The position numbers were made by a program, and so were the translations under genes. Positions 1 to 10,769 of a stretch of DNA of 64,000 nt are shown here, piece by piece (the first letter of the stretch is position 1; each line of letters opens with the position of its first letter). Below the pieces are notes generated by a model that worked only from the letters and a program-made list of their open reading frames with translations, was not told where the DNA came from and searched no databases. Source of the stretch: Chamaelirium japonicum (Eukaryota > Streptophyta > Magnoliopsida > Liliales > Melanthiaceae); the NCBI GenBank assembly GCA_947650365.1, contig OX393555.1, forward strand, positions 77,567,995 through 77,631,994, given 5' to 3'.

Positions 1-1484
1 CGGGCCTTCGCCTCATCAATGGGGATAGGCTGGGAATCTTCTTCTTCCAAGCCACCAGTGGGGGTGGGAGGAAGATCCCCATCACCCCCCTGCCTTTGGT
101 CACCACCAGTGGGGGTGGGAGGAATTTCTTCCTCACCACCCCCGTTTCCACCATCTCCATCAGTGGGGGTGGGAGGAAGATCATCCTCGCCACCCCCATC
201 TTCGTCATTATCATCACTGCCATCCTCTTCTTCATCTTCATCATCATCTTCCTCCTCTCTATCTTCTTCTTTCTTCTTTCCTTCTTCCTGTTGAGGCTCG
301 ATGAGGGTTTTCCTCTTCTTCTTCGCTGGGCCTCGTTGTATCACCAGCTTCTCCTCCACAGTAGGCAATCGACGCCTCGCACTGTATGCCTTCTTCTCGG
401 CATGAATCTTCCTGACGATCTTGCCCGAATGAGGATCCTCCTCATAGTCGGAATACAAGACATCATTGTCTTCGTATCTGACCTGCGATCGGTGAAGGAG
501 ATTGGCTTTACCATACCTCACTGGGCAGTTTGAAAACTGCTTCCATGACTTGGTACCGCAGGTCAACTCGAGGAACAGGTTGTCAATGACTCCAACCCTC
601 TCAGAAGTCCAAGCAAAGACGCCTCCCTCGCAGTACATCTTCACTTCATCGTGTATTTCGTTCCGGGGGGTCTCGGGTACGGAGAGAGGAGTCCAGGTGC
701 CGGAAACAGATATAGGCCAATCAGTGTATAGCTTGTCCGAGGCGACTGTGTCAGTAAGCGGACGCAGCGCAGAGACGCCGGTCAAGTTATAGAACGGACT
801 GTCCTTCCTCCAAGCCCATCGATAATGATAAAAGAAATATCCAAGCTCGATCCGGGCAACTTCATCCTCTGGTATGCTGGAGTAGCATGCCTTCAGATCC
901 TCCTGGAAGTCTGACTCTACGCGGCAGAAAGCGTAGATAATCCTCCAGGCATTCCCAGTGACCTGTCCGGGGCAAAGGCCGGAAGTGTTCAATAACCTAG
1001 CAGCGAAGGGTGGCAACGGAAGGCGCAAACCACAATTGAGCTGGCCAATCATCACTATGGTTCCCATGACCTGCTCCTTGCTGGCATAGTGGGTGTAGAT
1101 CGTCTTCTTGTCAATACCGAAGGCAGACTGAATCCCCGGGAGTGAGGGTTGAACTTTTTCTTCTGTGAAGCAAGCGAGCAGTGTCTGCCACTTCTTACTC
1201 TTTGCATCTGTGAATTCGCCACCGGTATTATATACATACTCCGGTTCCTCTGTCAGAGACATGAGTGGGCCCAGAACGAATTTTGCCTTGGGGATATGCT
1301 CGGGCCTCGATGGCGCTGAAGCAAACCCTACTCCTTGATGTCTTTTTCCCAGCTGTCCAAGTTCAGCAAGCACCGCCTTGCCCTTGCCACGTCCTTTCGG
1401 AGGAGAGGGAACCTCAGCGATCTCCTTCCCCTTCCTCTTCAAGGAAACCGCACTCGACTTCTTCGAACTTCCGGAGGAGGCCAT
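1..1484 (-). CDS. Antisense gene of element E (PF04195-like), exon 1, open to the window edge
   Basis: An uninterrupted frame runs from an ATG at 1484 off the left edge, about 494 codons. The protein starts with a short Ser/Lys-rich segment and a KRHQGVGFAS-type motif. Next comes a globular region with GIQSAFGID, GQLNCGLRLPLPPF, NAWRIIYAFCRVESDFQ and FFYHYRW, which resembles PF04195, the putative gypsy-type transposase family. An acidic Glu/Asp run follows, then PPTPTGG-type repeats near the window edge. This is the only antisense-gene copy here without a visible stop or frameshift. The start matches the ATG of element A's copy. The exons seen in B (coiled coil) would lie beyond the window. 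Its biochemical function is unknown; the family name does not demonstrate transposase activity. Confidence 0.82.
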   Translation of the reverse strand, partial: MASSGSSKKSSAVSLKRKGKEIAEVPSPPKGRGKGKAVLAELGQLGKRHQGVGFASAPSRPEHIPKAKFVLGPLMSLTEEPEYVYNTGGEFTDAKSKKWQTLLACFTEEKVQPSLPGIQSAFGIDKKTIYTHYASKEQVMGTIVMIGQLNCGLRLPLPPFAARLLNTSGLCPGQVTGNAWRIIYAFCRVESDFQEDLKACYSSIPEDEVARIELGYFFYHYRWAWRKDSPFYNLTGVSALRPLTDTVASDKLYTDWPISVSGTWTPLSVPETPRNEIHDEVKMYCEGGVFAWTSERVGVIDNLFLELTCGTKSWKQFSNCPVRYGKANLLHRSQVRYEDNDVLYSDYEEDPHSGKIVRKIHAEKKAYSARRRLPTVEEKLVIQRGPAKKKRKTLIEPQQEEGKKKEEDREEEDDDEDEEEDGSDDNDEDGGGEDDLPPTPTDGDGGNGGGEEEIPPTPTGGDQRQGGDGDLPPTPTGGLEEEDSQPIPIDEAKA

Positions 1485-1574
1485 TTGACCGATCGAGCGA
1501 AAGCAAAGAATAAGAAATCGGGAGCAAAAGAGTCTGGACTTCGAAAAAATTTTGAAAGTGTGAGGCGAAAATGA

Positions 1575-1635
1575 CAGCCAGAGAAGCTTAAGTATCCTGA
1601 GGGAATTAGGCGCACAAATCGAGAAAACACGTGTC
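1575..1635 (-). promoter_or_regulatory. Candidate promoter of E's antisense gene (G-box, degenerate TATA)
   Basis: CACGTG lies at 1628-1633 and an AT-rich GATACTTAAG segment at 1589-1598, in the same order and near the same distance from the ATG as the G-box and TATA box of the A and B copies. The TATA here is poor. Promoter activity is inferred from conservation, not shown. Confidence 0.5.
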
Positions 1636-1904
1636 ATCACCATATCAAATCGCGTGTTTTTTCAGGTACACGTGGCATCTATCCGTAGCAAGCGCAAAAC
1701 CAGGCGAACAGTCGGAACCAGACGAAGCGTCAGACCACCGGTCCAGAAAAGCCACCGGTCCAAGCAAACCACCGGTCCGAGTGAACCGGACCGCCGATTC
1801 AGAGAAACCATTCAAGACAAACCAAAGACTCGAAAAGCAGGAAGAATCCAACTCCATCAATATATTACGTTCTCTGAAGGACAGGTTTAAAACTTCAAAC
1901 TTGA

Positions 1905-3412
1905 CCGGCTGATTTTAACCGATCGGTCAAACTTGACCGATCGGTCAAAATCAACCGATCGGTCGATTTTCTACTGGATCGGGCAAAAAACTTGGCTTTT
2001 TGCCCGATCACCCAATCCTTGACCGGCTGATTTTAACCGATCGGTCAAACTTTACCGATCGGTCAAAATCAACCGATCGGTCGATTTTCTACTGGATCGG
2101 GCAAAAAACTTGGCTTTTTGCTCGATCACCCAAACCTTAACCGGCTGATTTTAACCGATCGGTCAAACTTGACCGATCGGTCAAAATCAACCGATCGGTC
2201 GATTTTCTACTGGATCGGGCAAAAAACTTGGCTTTTTGCCCGATCACCCAATCCTTGACCGGCTGATTTTAATCGATCGGTCAAACTTTACCGATCGGTC
2301 AAAATCAACCGATCGGTCGATTTTCTACTGGATCGGGCAAAAAACTTGGCTTTTTGCTCGATCACCCAAACCTTAACCGGCTGATATTAACCGATCGGTC
2401 AAAATCAACCGATCGGTCGATTTTCTACTGGATCAGGAAAAAAAAAACTATGTTTTTTGCCCGATCACCCAAACCTTGACCGGCTGATTTTAACCGATCG
2501 ATCAAACTTGACCGATCGGTCAAAATCAACCGATCGGTCGATTTTTTACTGGATCAGGCAAAAAACTATATTTTTTGCCCGATCACCCAAACCTTGACCG
2601 GCTGATTTTAACCGATCGGTCAAACTTGACCGATCGGTCAAAATCAACCGATCGGTCGATTTTCTACTGGATCAGGCAAAAAACTATGTTTTTTGCCCGA
2701 TCACCCAAAACTTGACCGGCTGATTTTAACCGATCGGTCAAACTTGACCGATCGGTCAAAATCAACCGATCGGTCGATTTTCTACTGGATCAGGCAAAAA
2801 ACTATATTTTTTGCCCGATCACCCAAACCTTGACCGACTGATTTTAACCGATCAGTCAAACTTGACCGATCTGTCAAAATCAACCGATCGGTCGATTTTC
2901 TACTGGATCGGGCAAAAAACTTGGTTTTTTACCCGATCACCCAATCCTTGATCGGCTAATTTTAACCGATCGGTCAAACTTGACCGATCGGTCAAAATCA
3001 ACCGATCGGTCGATTTTTTACTGGATCAGGCAAAAAACATGGTTTTTTGCCCGATCACCCATACCTTGACCGGCTGATTTTAACCGATCGGTCAAACTTG
3101 ACCGATCGGTCAAAATCAACCGATCGGTCGATTTTCTACTGGATCGGGCAAAAAACCTGTGTTTTTTGCCGATCACCCAATTCATGACCGGCTGATTTTA
3201 ACCGATCGGTCAAACTTGGCCAATCGGTCAAAATCAACCGATCGGTCGATTTTCTACTAGATCGGTCAAAAAACTATGTTTTTTGACCGATCACTCCAAC
3301 CTTGACCGGTTGAATTCGACCGATCGGTCAAAATTGACCGATCAGTCAAATTTGACCGATTAGTCAAATTTGACCGATCAGTCAAATTTGACCGATCAGT
3401 CTATTTTTTCGC
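1905..3412. repeat. CGATCGGT minisatellite, 118-bp period (element E)
   Basis: About 12-13 tandem copies with a 118-bp period (equivalent points at 2017, 2135, 2253). Each unit holds three ACCGATCGGT-type palindromes and one 33-nt hairpin, for example 1977-2009: arm GATCGGGCAAAAA, 7-nt loop, arm TTTTTGCCCGATC. The unit nearest the LTR (3260-3292) has GGTC and GACC in place of GGGC and GCCC, so pairing is kept. The array lies between the antisense promoter and the polypurine tract. No coding potential. Confidence 0.95.
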
Positions 3413-3500
3413 TAACACTCGATAAGCTCCGTTGCATTTGTGACAGGGGAACATTAGCTTTGCACCAAGAATCCAAGCCAGCCAAGGTGGCCTCTTAGCT

Positions 3501-3517
3501 AACTTGGAGGGGGTAAC
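3501..3517 (+). other. Polypurine tract of element E
   Basis: AACTTGGAGGGGGTAAC directly precedes the TGTGGGTGC LTR start. The same sequence, reverse-complemented, lies next to the left LTRs of A (29231), B (33098) and C (54552), which fixes the 3' LTR boundaries. Confidence 0.85.
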
Positions 3518-4409
3518 TGTGGGTGCAAATTTTGGCAAGAAGTCTGCAAACAGCGGGATCCACCGGCCCTGCCTGGTGGGCCCCCGAGTACCACAGCGGG
3601 ACCCACCGGCTCTGCCTGGTGGGCCCCCGAGTACCACAGCGAGACCCAGCGGCTCTGCCTGGTGGACCCACGAGTACCACAGCGGGACCCACCGGCCCTG
3701 CCTGGTGGGCCCCCGAAGACAACATCGAGACCCACCGGCCCTGCCTGGTGGGCCCCCGAGTACCCCAGCGGGACCCACCGGCTCTGCCTGGTGGGCCCAC
3801 GAGTACCACAGTGGGACCCACCAGCCCTGCCTGGTGGGCCCCCGAAGACAACAGCGGGACCCACCGGCCCTGCCTGGTGGGCCCCCGAGTATTACAGCGG
3901 GACCCACCGGCCCTGCCTGGTGGGCCCCCTAAAGACGGCAGCGGAGCCCACCAGCTCTACCCGAAGGATCCCCAGATGCTGCAGCAGAAACCGCCATTTA
4001 CCACCAGAGAATCCTATAAATAGCAGAGCTTTTGAATGTAAAAGGGATCCCGAAAATTCTGATTTCCACTCTGAGATCTGATCTTCAGAACCAGAGCTCT
4101 GGAATTTCTCAGCATTTCCCTCTTCCATCTCTCTTTGATCTTCTTCTCTCCTTTGAAGAGATCAGAGTATTTCAAGTGATACTCGGCCTGTCGAGATCAC
4201 TTCTAAAAAGTGTTAGTGAATTCGGGTTGTTCCCTATAGCACGGAGACGTAGGCTTCGGCTGAACTCCGAGATCACATCTCTCGTGTCCAATTTTCTCTG
4301 CTTACATATTGAGAGTTCCAACTACCACCGACATATCAAACTACAATCTTCAACTTCAATTGACTGGTGAGGTGAGATCTTCGGGTCGGCACGAAGATTT
4401 TCCCCCTCA
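3518..4409 (+). repeat. 3' LTR of element E
   Basis: It starts TGTGGGTGCAAATTTTGG and ends CCCCCTCA, a degraded form of the CCCCCACA end of sister LTRs. Inside are about nine GC-rich subrepeats of roughly 43-51 bp (3550-3930), a TATAAATA box at 4015-4022 and, downstream, the block around GGAGACGTAGGCTTCGGC that is the best conserved part of every LTR of this family here. It is closest to the LTRs of element C. Confidence 0.88.
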
Positions 4410-4669
4410 GAGTTGACGAAATTGCCTCCCTCCTTCCAAGAGTAATGCCCTCTGACGGTCGAGCGGTTCTTCTCTTTTATAAATATTGTTCTTATCTTCC
4501 ATGCGAGGGCGGTTGTTCTAATAACTTCAGGAATTGGGTCGGTCCAAGCAAGAAAGAACAAACTAAAACTTAAAACACCTTTTATTTTCTTTCAAAAAAA
4601 AAAATTGGTAGTAAAATAGCTCGCGCTCGGGGGTTCTCATGCAGCAGAGCAAAAATCCGGGGCATGACA
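4410..4669 (+). repeat. Fragment of a G-type LTR (3' end)
   Basis: Aligns by eye with the ends of the two G LTRs (about 16310-16569 and 23945-24202), including the AAGAGTGATGCCC-like segment, the A-rich run and the terminal GGGCATGACA. It starts exactly where element E ends. No clear primer-binding site follows. Confidence 0.7.
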
Positions 4670-5160
4670 TTGGTCCCCTTTCAAGGGTAAACCGATCCTT
4701 TAGTCAAGGGGAAATGCTAGTCACCTGCTAAGGATGATTTAACCACTTTGATCTAACCCTTGTGAGATAACTTGCTACCTGTCAACAGTATTGACAAACC
4801 TGAGAAAACCCATTGGACCTGCCGGTTATGCAAGTATAGTATAAGTCAATCGTTTCTATACTGCCAATCATATCAATAGTAGCCTTTTAGTATACTTTTA
4901 TTTCAGCTTAGGACGATATGGGTCATATTATACTTGAAAGTCAGAGTTTCTACCCTGAAATGCATGGTCCGGAGATCACTATCCCTACTAAGGTAAGCTC
5001 CACCAGATTTACATCACTTGAACACCACCAAGCTAAACAAAATATAATTACTTTATTGAAAATAAAATTATGTTCCTTTGCTAAAGTATTATGATCAATT
5101 GATGTTTCATGATAGTTATAGACATTTGTTTAATTGTTAAGCTTGTTATAATTACAAATC
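4670..5160. other. Unassigned AT-rich DNA
   Basis: No convincing ORF, LTR end or tandem array is visible. It may be an older retroelement interior. Confidence 0.4.
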
Positions 5161-6073
5161 TGTATAAATAAAGAGAGAAAATGTACTAATCTCCCTATAG
5201 AGATAGGGACCCCACGCACACTGGAAATGTGAGCCTCCCAGGGTATGTACCGAAAGGCAAAAGTAGGCATGGGGTCACGGGCAAGTTAGTACCCTCAAAA
5301 AAGGGACTTGGTTGGGTACCCCGACCTGGGATCTTAGCAGCCCCCAAAGAAAAGCAAGATGAGCTTGTAAGCTCCGCCGTAAAAGATGAGAAATCCCACT
5401 TGGTCATTTAGTTAAAGTTTGCATGAATGGATCCCATGCAGGGATAGAGCTGGCCCTGTGGTGTGAAAGAAAGGCCCAATAGTAATACTTACTGGGGGCA
5501 TGATGAATAAAATAATACCAGGGTTCACAATAGGTTAGATAAACATACTATGATATATTTTAGACAGTTTGGTAAATATAGTTGATTATGTGGAAATCTG
5601 ACAGTTTTTGTTTTATGATAATAGAATAGTACACATATTGATATAATTCTATTTTATATTCTGTTAACAAATTTAAATATCATTGTTAATATTATCTTTT
5701 AAAGTTATTATGATTCGTTTAGTATGTTGAAACCGTAAGATTTCTGAGGTATTTTTCTTATAAAATGCCTTAGGTCACAGAGAAGAAGCTGGTATCCAAG
5801 TGAACGGATTTAAGCAATGATTAATTTCACGTGGTTGAAGGATATTTATGTTTATTATTATTCTTGTTGTAGATACACATTGTATAAATGACAAGGAACT
5901 CTACGATATTGTAGCGTATATTGAACATTGGTTTTGCTCTATACAGGCTTACTCAAAATGTAAAATTTTATTTTTTTATTCTCCCCTCTCTTTTCCAAAA
6001 CACTCTTAATGAACCACAGTTCGGTTCGACTCGGAGGCGGTTTCATGGGCGATCCGGAGTGCGGGGTGTTACA
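5161..6073 (+). repeat. Degenerate LTR (3' part) of a chromovirus-like element H
   Basis: The right boundary GGTGTTACA at 6073 is followed after two bases by a perfect initiator tRNA-Met primer-binding site, which identifies this as the end of a 5' LTR. The left boundary is not defined. Short open frames here have no recognisable domain. Confidence 0.5.
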
Positions 6074-6075
6074 AT

Positions 6076-6087
6076 TGGTATCAGAGC
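6076..6087 (+). other. Primer-binding site (tRNA-iMet type) of element H
   Basis: TGGTATCAGAGC is complementary to the 3' end of plant initiator tRNA-Met, the usual primer of many plant LTR elements. It lies two bases after an LTR-like TTACA end. No gag follows. Confidence 0.75.
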
Positions 6088-8427
6088 ATTAAGATTCTAT
6101 GAGTGTTACAAATAGATATTACAAATGGTATCAACGTATTCAAATCTTAGGAGTGTGTACACGTACGTATCCTTTAGGGACATAAAACGTGATAATTCAT
6201 AAAGTGTGGCAACTGAACATTAGGATCACATTGAAGAATTAGAGGACCAATAGGTTTACTTAGGTAAGAGCGTAGAAAAAAATAGGGTGCATGCAAACTT
6301 AGAATTTTATCTTAGGATTTAAGTTTGACATCATGAACATGTATGATGTTTTGTTTAAATTATTGATATATAACTTATATTTTTAAGAACATCAGAGTAG
6401 GCAACATAAGTATTTATGCGTGGTTAATTTGTTGAAAATAATTCTATAGTAGAGGCCCACAGCGGAAGCAAATGATAGGTCCGAAGACCGTTGGTGGTGT
6501 GCATTACGTATCAAAATTTTCATCGAAATCCTACACATACGTGTATGAATCTTGCCTGGCAACTGCGCTACCTCCTAACGTCGATCTAGCGTGATGAACA
6601 ACCTCGCATGTATGCATGTTCTATCTCCACACTAGATCAACATGATAGGGATCATACCTCCGTGCGGATTCTTTCATCGCGACAAATTTCTTCTTTGTTG
6701 ATGGAGACGGCCTCGGATCTGCTCGATATAGCTTCGATACAACGGCCATAACTTTTCACCCCGAACTCCAATTGGGTTGAAATTTGGACTACAGTTAGAG
6801 GACTTCGAGTCACAACTTTTTCATCTGATTTGAGGTCGTTTGGAGTTCTATAGCTCTAACAATCGTAGAAGTATCGTTGATATTCTGTGCAAAATCTGAC
6901 AGCAAATGATTGCAGGAAGCACCTTCTAGTTCACCCGATCTCGCACGATGCACGGCACCTCGTCGATGGATCTCTAAGTGCCTCCATACAACGAGCCTTC
7001 TCCTTCTACGAAACCACATGCAAGGAATACGAGTCACCATCTAATGGCGCAAGCGAGTGAGAGAGACAAGAGAGGAGAGGAGAAGAGAGGAGTGAGGGGT
7101 GGCTAGGGTTTCCCCACAAGTGCTTGGCTGGTCCGCCTCTCTCTCTACCATTTTATGTGGTCGGCCTCCTTAGGGAGAGACACCCTAGAAGCTAGGGCCG
7201 GCCCCTCCTATAAAGATCGGATTTTTCGGCTTAAAATATAGTTATAATATTTATAATTTTAATCCTTTATTATTCCTCGATTTTATTCAAGGGTCCGATC
7301 TTGGTGAAACTGACGACAATGCGTTCATCTCATTGATACATTTCCAATGGATCCAACCGCGTTGGATTCCGAATCCGGAATCCCAAGTTATGTACGTTCA
7401 AACGTTTCAAGACCTAATTCGATAATCAATTCCCAGGGTAGGCTTACAACGTGTCTCCTCCAGGCCATCGTGCCACCCTTATGAGTGTGATGCTGGATGT
7501 TGATTCTCGACATGCGTACTGCATACGCGTGTGAATCTAAGTGTGGGTGTTACGCGACACCTATCAACATACGCAAACCTAGGCTGTCGATACCCTGTAA
7601 ATTGATTTTAAATTTAGAAAGAACATATAATATAATATTAAAATAAAAGAAAATGCTTGCACTGTTGGGATGCAAGGAAAATGAATCGGACGGTGGTGAT
7701 GAACCCATCCCATGGCCCACCACTGAGTAATGTTTTAGCCGTTAGGATTACAAGAAAATGAAATTGAGGGAAGGCTGAGATGGGACTTATGGTGCTAATA
7801 ATCTAACCCCAGCCAACCTCACCCCGTATCAACCCCCTGGCCTTAGCCAATCTCGAGTCTCGACCCAACTTGACTCAACCCAACCCAGTCCAAACCCAAC
7901 CCGATTAGCACCTCCACCTGGCCCTTGACCCAGTACTAGTTTCCCTTTTACATTAGATCCCCCTCCTCACATTCAAACCCAGCCAACTCCCTCCACCATT
8001 AAGACTCCGGCCGGAACGGGCCGGCTAGGATTTATATCGCTTCGAGCACACCATCCCGCCTTTCTCCTCGGCGTGTTCTTAGGATCGCCGCAAACGGCAA
8101 GGTCAGCCGGCCACTGTGTGGGACGCCGTAGAGACGCAAACCCACCCCCGTTGCATGAGTTCGGTGAAAGAAGAGAGGGGTATGGGTTTGAAAATTTAAA
8201 AGGGTTTTTGGGTTTCAGTAATAAGAGTTTGTTTTAAAATTATAAATAAAATGAATAAAGGGTTGTACTTATGCGTTTTAAATAGGGCTGCCTATAGTAG
8301 CCACTTAAGTGGTGGGGCTCTCACTCAAGTGGGTGGGCCCCACATAAGGGAGGTGGGCCCCACATAAGGGAGGTGGGCCCCACTTAAGTGGGTGACCCTA
8401 CAACTGTTTATGTCTATCCGGGACCGA
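6088..8427. other. Non-coding remnant region
   Basis: No protein domain was recognised. The part around 6450-7600 (CAGCGGAAGC motif, a passage on the pattern of plant LTR leaders) looks like an old LTR. A 20-bp unit, GTGGGCCCCACATAAGGGAG-like, is repeated about three times at 8330-8395. The right edge, 8427/8428, is the truncation point of element F. Confidence 0.4.
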
Positions 8428-9400
8428 CACATTTGAGAAGCATTCCTCCATGCGATTTGAAGTAAAGATCATCTTCTTGGAGGCTATAGAATGGAAGTTT
8501 TCTTTGGGGTTTTTTAGCCTAAGCCAGATCTTCGGGCATTCTGTCTTGTTTGACGAAGTCAAGGATTGGTTGTCTACAATTTGATTGTCTATTAGTTAAG
8601 GCAAAGATGAAAATTGGTTGTCTCCAACCCCCATAGCTTTTCATCGTGGCAGCGAGTTGTAGCCTGATGGTATCTTTAGGCAACTCTTGATAGTCAATCT
8701 GAATTTGACTTTCTTTGATAGTATCTCCGAGTACTGAAGCAGTGTCGGCTAGGGCATCGGCTTCTCGATTTTTTGCCATTGGAATTTGAATGAATTCGAT
8801 ATCAGAGAACCGTTATCGGTGATGCTGAACCAAAGCCAGATAATGTTGCATCATCTCTCCTCGTGCTACATAATCTTTGTTGATCTGCCTGATTACTAAC
8901 TAGGAATCATTATAGACAGTGAGATGATCTACCCCCAGGGTCTCGACAATCTCCAACCCAGAAATGAGCGCTTCGTACTCGGTTTCGTTGTTGGTAGCGT
9001 TGAATCCGAGAAGAATTGTCTTTTGAAGATGATCAAGATCGGGGGATATCAAAACTATCCCAGTTCCTGAACCGATCGCACTTGAAGTCCCGTCAGCATA
9101 GAGCTTCCATTGAGCAGGCGAAGTAGTGGGAGCCTCAGGGCTCGGATTAAAGGTCTCAGGACCTGGATTGAGATGAGATTTGTCACTGTCATCGAGATAC
9201 ATCTCAAGGTCGTCCTCCAAGATGATAGGATATATATTCCACAGGGATGTTGACAAGGAAATCAGCAATGGGTTGCCCCTTGACGAAGATACGAGGTTCA
9301 AATTGAATACCGACGGAACACATCTCGATTACCACTTAATAATCCGACCAGCTCGACCTGACTTATCGAGGATGTTTTTGAGTAGATGTTTTGAGATGAC
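8428..9400 (-). pseudogene. Archaeal-type RNase H (aRH) and tether of element F
   Basis: The frame at 9301-8900 has WKLYADGTSSAIGSGTG, NNETEYEALISGLE and a degraded YNDS, giving three of the four acidic positions of an RNase H fold. This second RNase H, after the RT-linked one, is a known trait of the Tat lineage. A TAG follows YNDS where B has SDSQLIIR. The continuation at 8779-8519 (NREADALADTASVLGD) matches the linker to integrase. Not functional. Confidence 0.75.
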
Positions 9401-9477
9401 CATGACAAAGTGAGAAACGAAGTAAGGTCGGAGTCACCGCAACGCTGTTAGTAGAGCTAGTATAACCTTCTCGATAT

Positions 9478-10760
9478 TTAAATAGCGAGTCTCTGCCGGC
9501 AGAAGAGTGTGGCTGTGTAGTAGACGGGGCGTTCAATGCCTTCTCTTCTACTTACTAAGACCGCACTGATGGCTTGATTGGTGACGACAAGATAGAGCCA
9601 GAGATTTTCTTTCGACAGTGGAGCCGTCAGGATAGGAGCTCGTGTGAGATAGTATTTGATACTTTGGAAGGCTTGCTCGTAAATTGAGTTCCACCCTGAA
9701 GTGTCCGCTTTTCTTAGTTTATTAAAGAGAGGTTTGCAATTGTTAGAAGATTTAGAGATAAATCGGTTGAGGGCCGCCAATCTTCTTGTGAGGTATTGTA
9801 CCTCTTTTTGATTAGAGGGTGATGATATTTCGAGGATCACTCGAATTTGATCGGGATTTGCTTCAATGCCCCTTCTGGTCACCAGATGGCTTAGGAATTT
9901 ACCCGATTGAACTCCAAAGGCATACTTGGTTGGATTCAGTTTCATATGATATCTTCTGAGGACCTGGAATGTTTCAGCAAGGTCAGAGAGGTGATTCTCA
10001 CAACTGCGGCTTTTGGTGAGGAGATTGTCGACATAGACTTTGACATTACGACCAATTTATTCTTCGAACATCTTCGTGACTAGCCTCTGATAAGTAGCTC
10101 CAGCATTCTTGAGGTCGATGGGCATGACATTATAGCAGTAGAGGCCTCTATCTGTTACAAAGTATGTTTTCTCTCGATTATCAGGATGCAGACGAATTTG
10201 GTTGTATCCTGAGTAACCATCCATGAAGGACAGGAGCTCGTGGCCTGTAGTGGCATAGACGAGACTGTCTATTCTTGGCATGGGGAATGAATCTTTGGGA
10301 TAGGCCTTATTGAGGTTGGTGAAGTTGATGCATACTCTGATCTTCCCATTCTTCTTAGGGACTGCGACGATGTTGGAGATCCAATGCAAGTTAGGTACTC
10401 TACTTCACAAATGAAGCCTACCACGAGCAACTTATTGATCCCTTCTTGAATGGCAAAAAAAAGCTCTGGCTGGATCGTCTGAAGTTTTTGCTTAACAGGG
10501 TTTACTCCTTCTTTGACGGCGAGTTGAAGGCATGTGTTATCTAGATTAATCTCGGGCATGTCTTCGAAACCCCATGTGAAAATATCGGCTTTGGACTAGA
10601 GGAAGGATACCATGTCTTGTGCTTCTGCAATGCTGAGACTGGTAACAATGAATGTTTCTCGAAGGAGATCACCACCGCCAATGTTTACTCGAAAGATCTC
10701 TTCGATTGAAGGTGGAGCCTCCAACTCGACAAATAGAGGTTCTATTAGTAGGGGCTCCTT
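9478..10760 (-). pseudogene. Reverse transcriptase and connection RNase H of element F
   Basis: Homologous to the RTs of A and B: VPKKNGKIRVCINFTNLNKA, the first catalytic Asp in FMDGYSGYNQI, and LKNAGATYQR. The second catalytic motif reads YVDN at 10024-10035 instead of YVDD, a loss of a metal-binding Asp by one G-to-A change. There is a stop in SFLQSN near 10600, a frameshift near 10385 and a TAA after MFEE. The frame 9945-9478 carries the thumb/connection and the degenerate RNase H. Confidence 0.85.
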
Positions 10761-10769
10761 TAGTTGCTA
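10761..10769 (-). promoter_or_regulatory. Candidate UAG-CAA-CUA readthrough signal between protease and RT (element F)
   Basis: The protease frame ends in TAG at 10769-10767, followed in the same frame by CAA CTA AAG GAG and an open frame into RT. UAG-CAR-YYA is the readthrough consensus known from tobamovirus replicases. Elements A and B have the same codon at the same place. Readthrough is inferred. Confidence 0.65.

Larger units (their letters stand above)
1..4409 (+). mobile_element. Element E: 3' part of a plus-strand Tat-type Ty3/gypsy retrotransposon
   Basis: The segment reads, in order, an antisense gene on the minus strand (1-1484), its promoter region, a CGATCGGT-rich minisatellite (1905-3412), a polypurine tract and a 3' LTR (3518-4409). 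This is the 3' architecture of elements A and B in the opposite orientation. Gag-pol must lie left of the window. The right edge abuts sequence homologous to the end of the G-type LTR (compare 16310 and 23945), so E probably inserted into such an LTR. The predicted 5-bp target duplication (GAGTT at 4410-4414) has its partner outside the window. Confidence 0.85.

Noticed and set aside
96..533. Plus-strand Ser/Phe/Ile-rich frames here and Leu/Ser-rich minus frames at 36385-37096 and 45889-46344
   Set aside because: They are the reverse strand of the Glu/Lys-rich tract of the antisense gene.
1905..3412. CRISPR array or centromeric satellite
   Set aside because: Repeats are contiguous without unique spacers, and each array is bounded by an LTR and an antisense gene, so they belong to the elements.
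3401..4081. Overlapping long frames on both strands rich in Gly, Pro and Trp (also near 24281-24784, 32573-33031, 45195-45760, 54304-54659 and 59816-60389)
   Set aside because: They are the LTR GC-rich subrepeats read in all frames. A 43-bp period, not a multiple of three, gives similar peptides in every frame. No start context or codon pattern of a gene.
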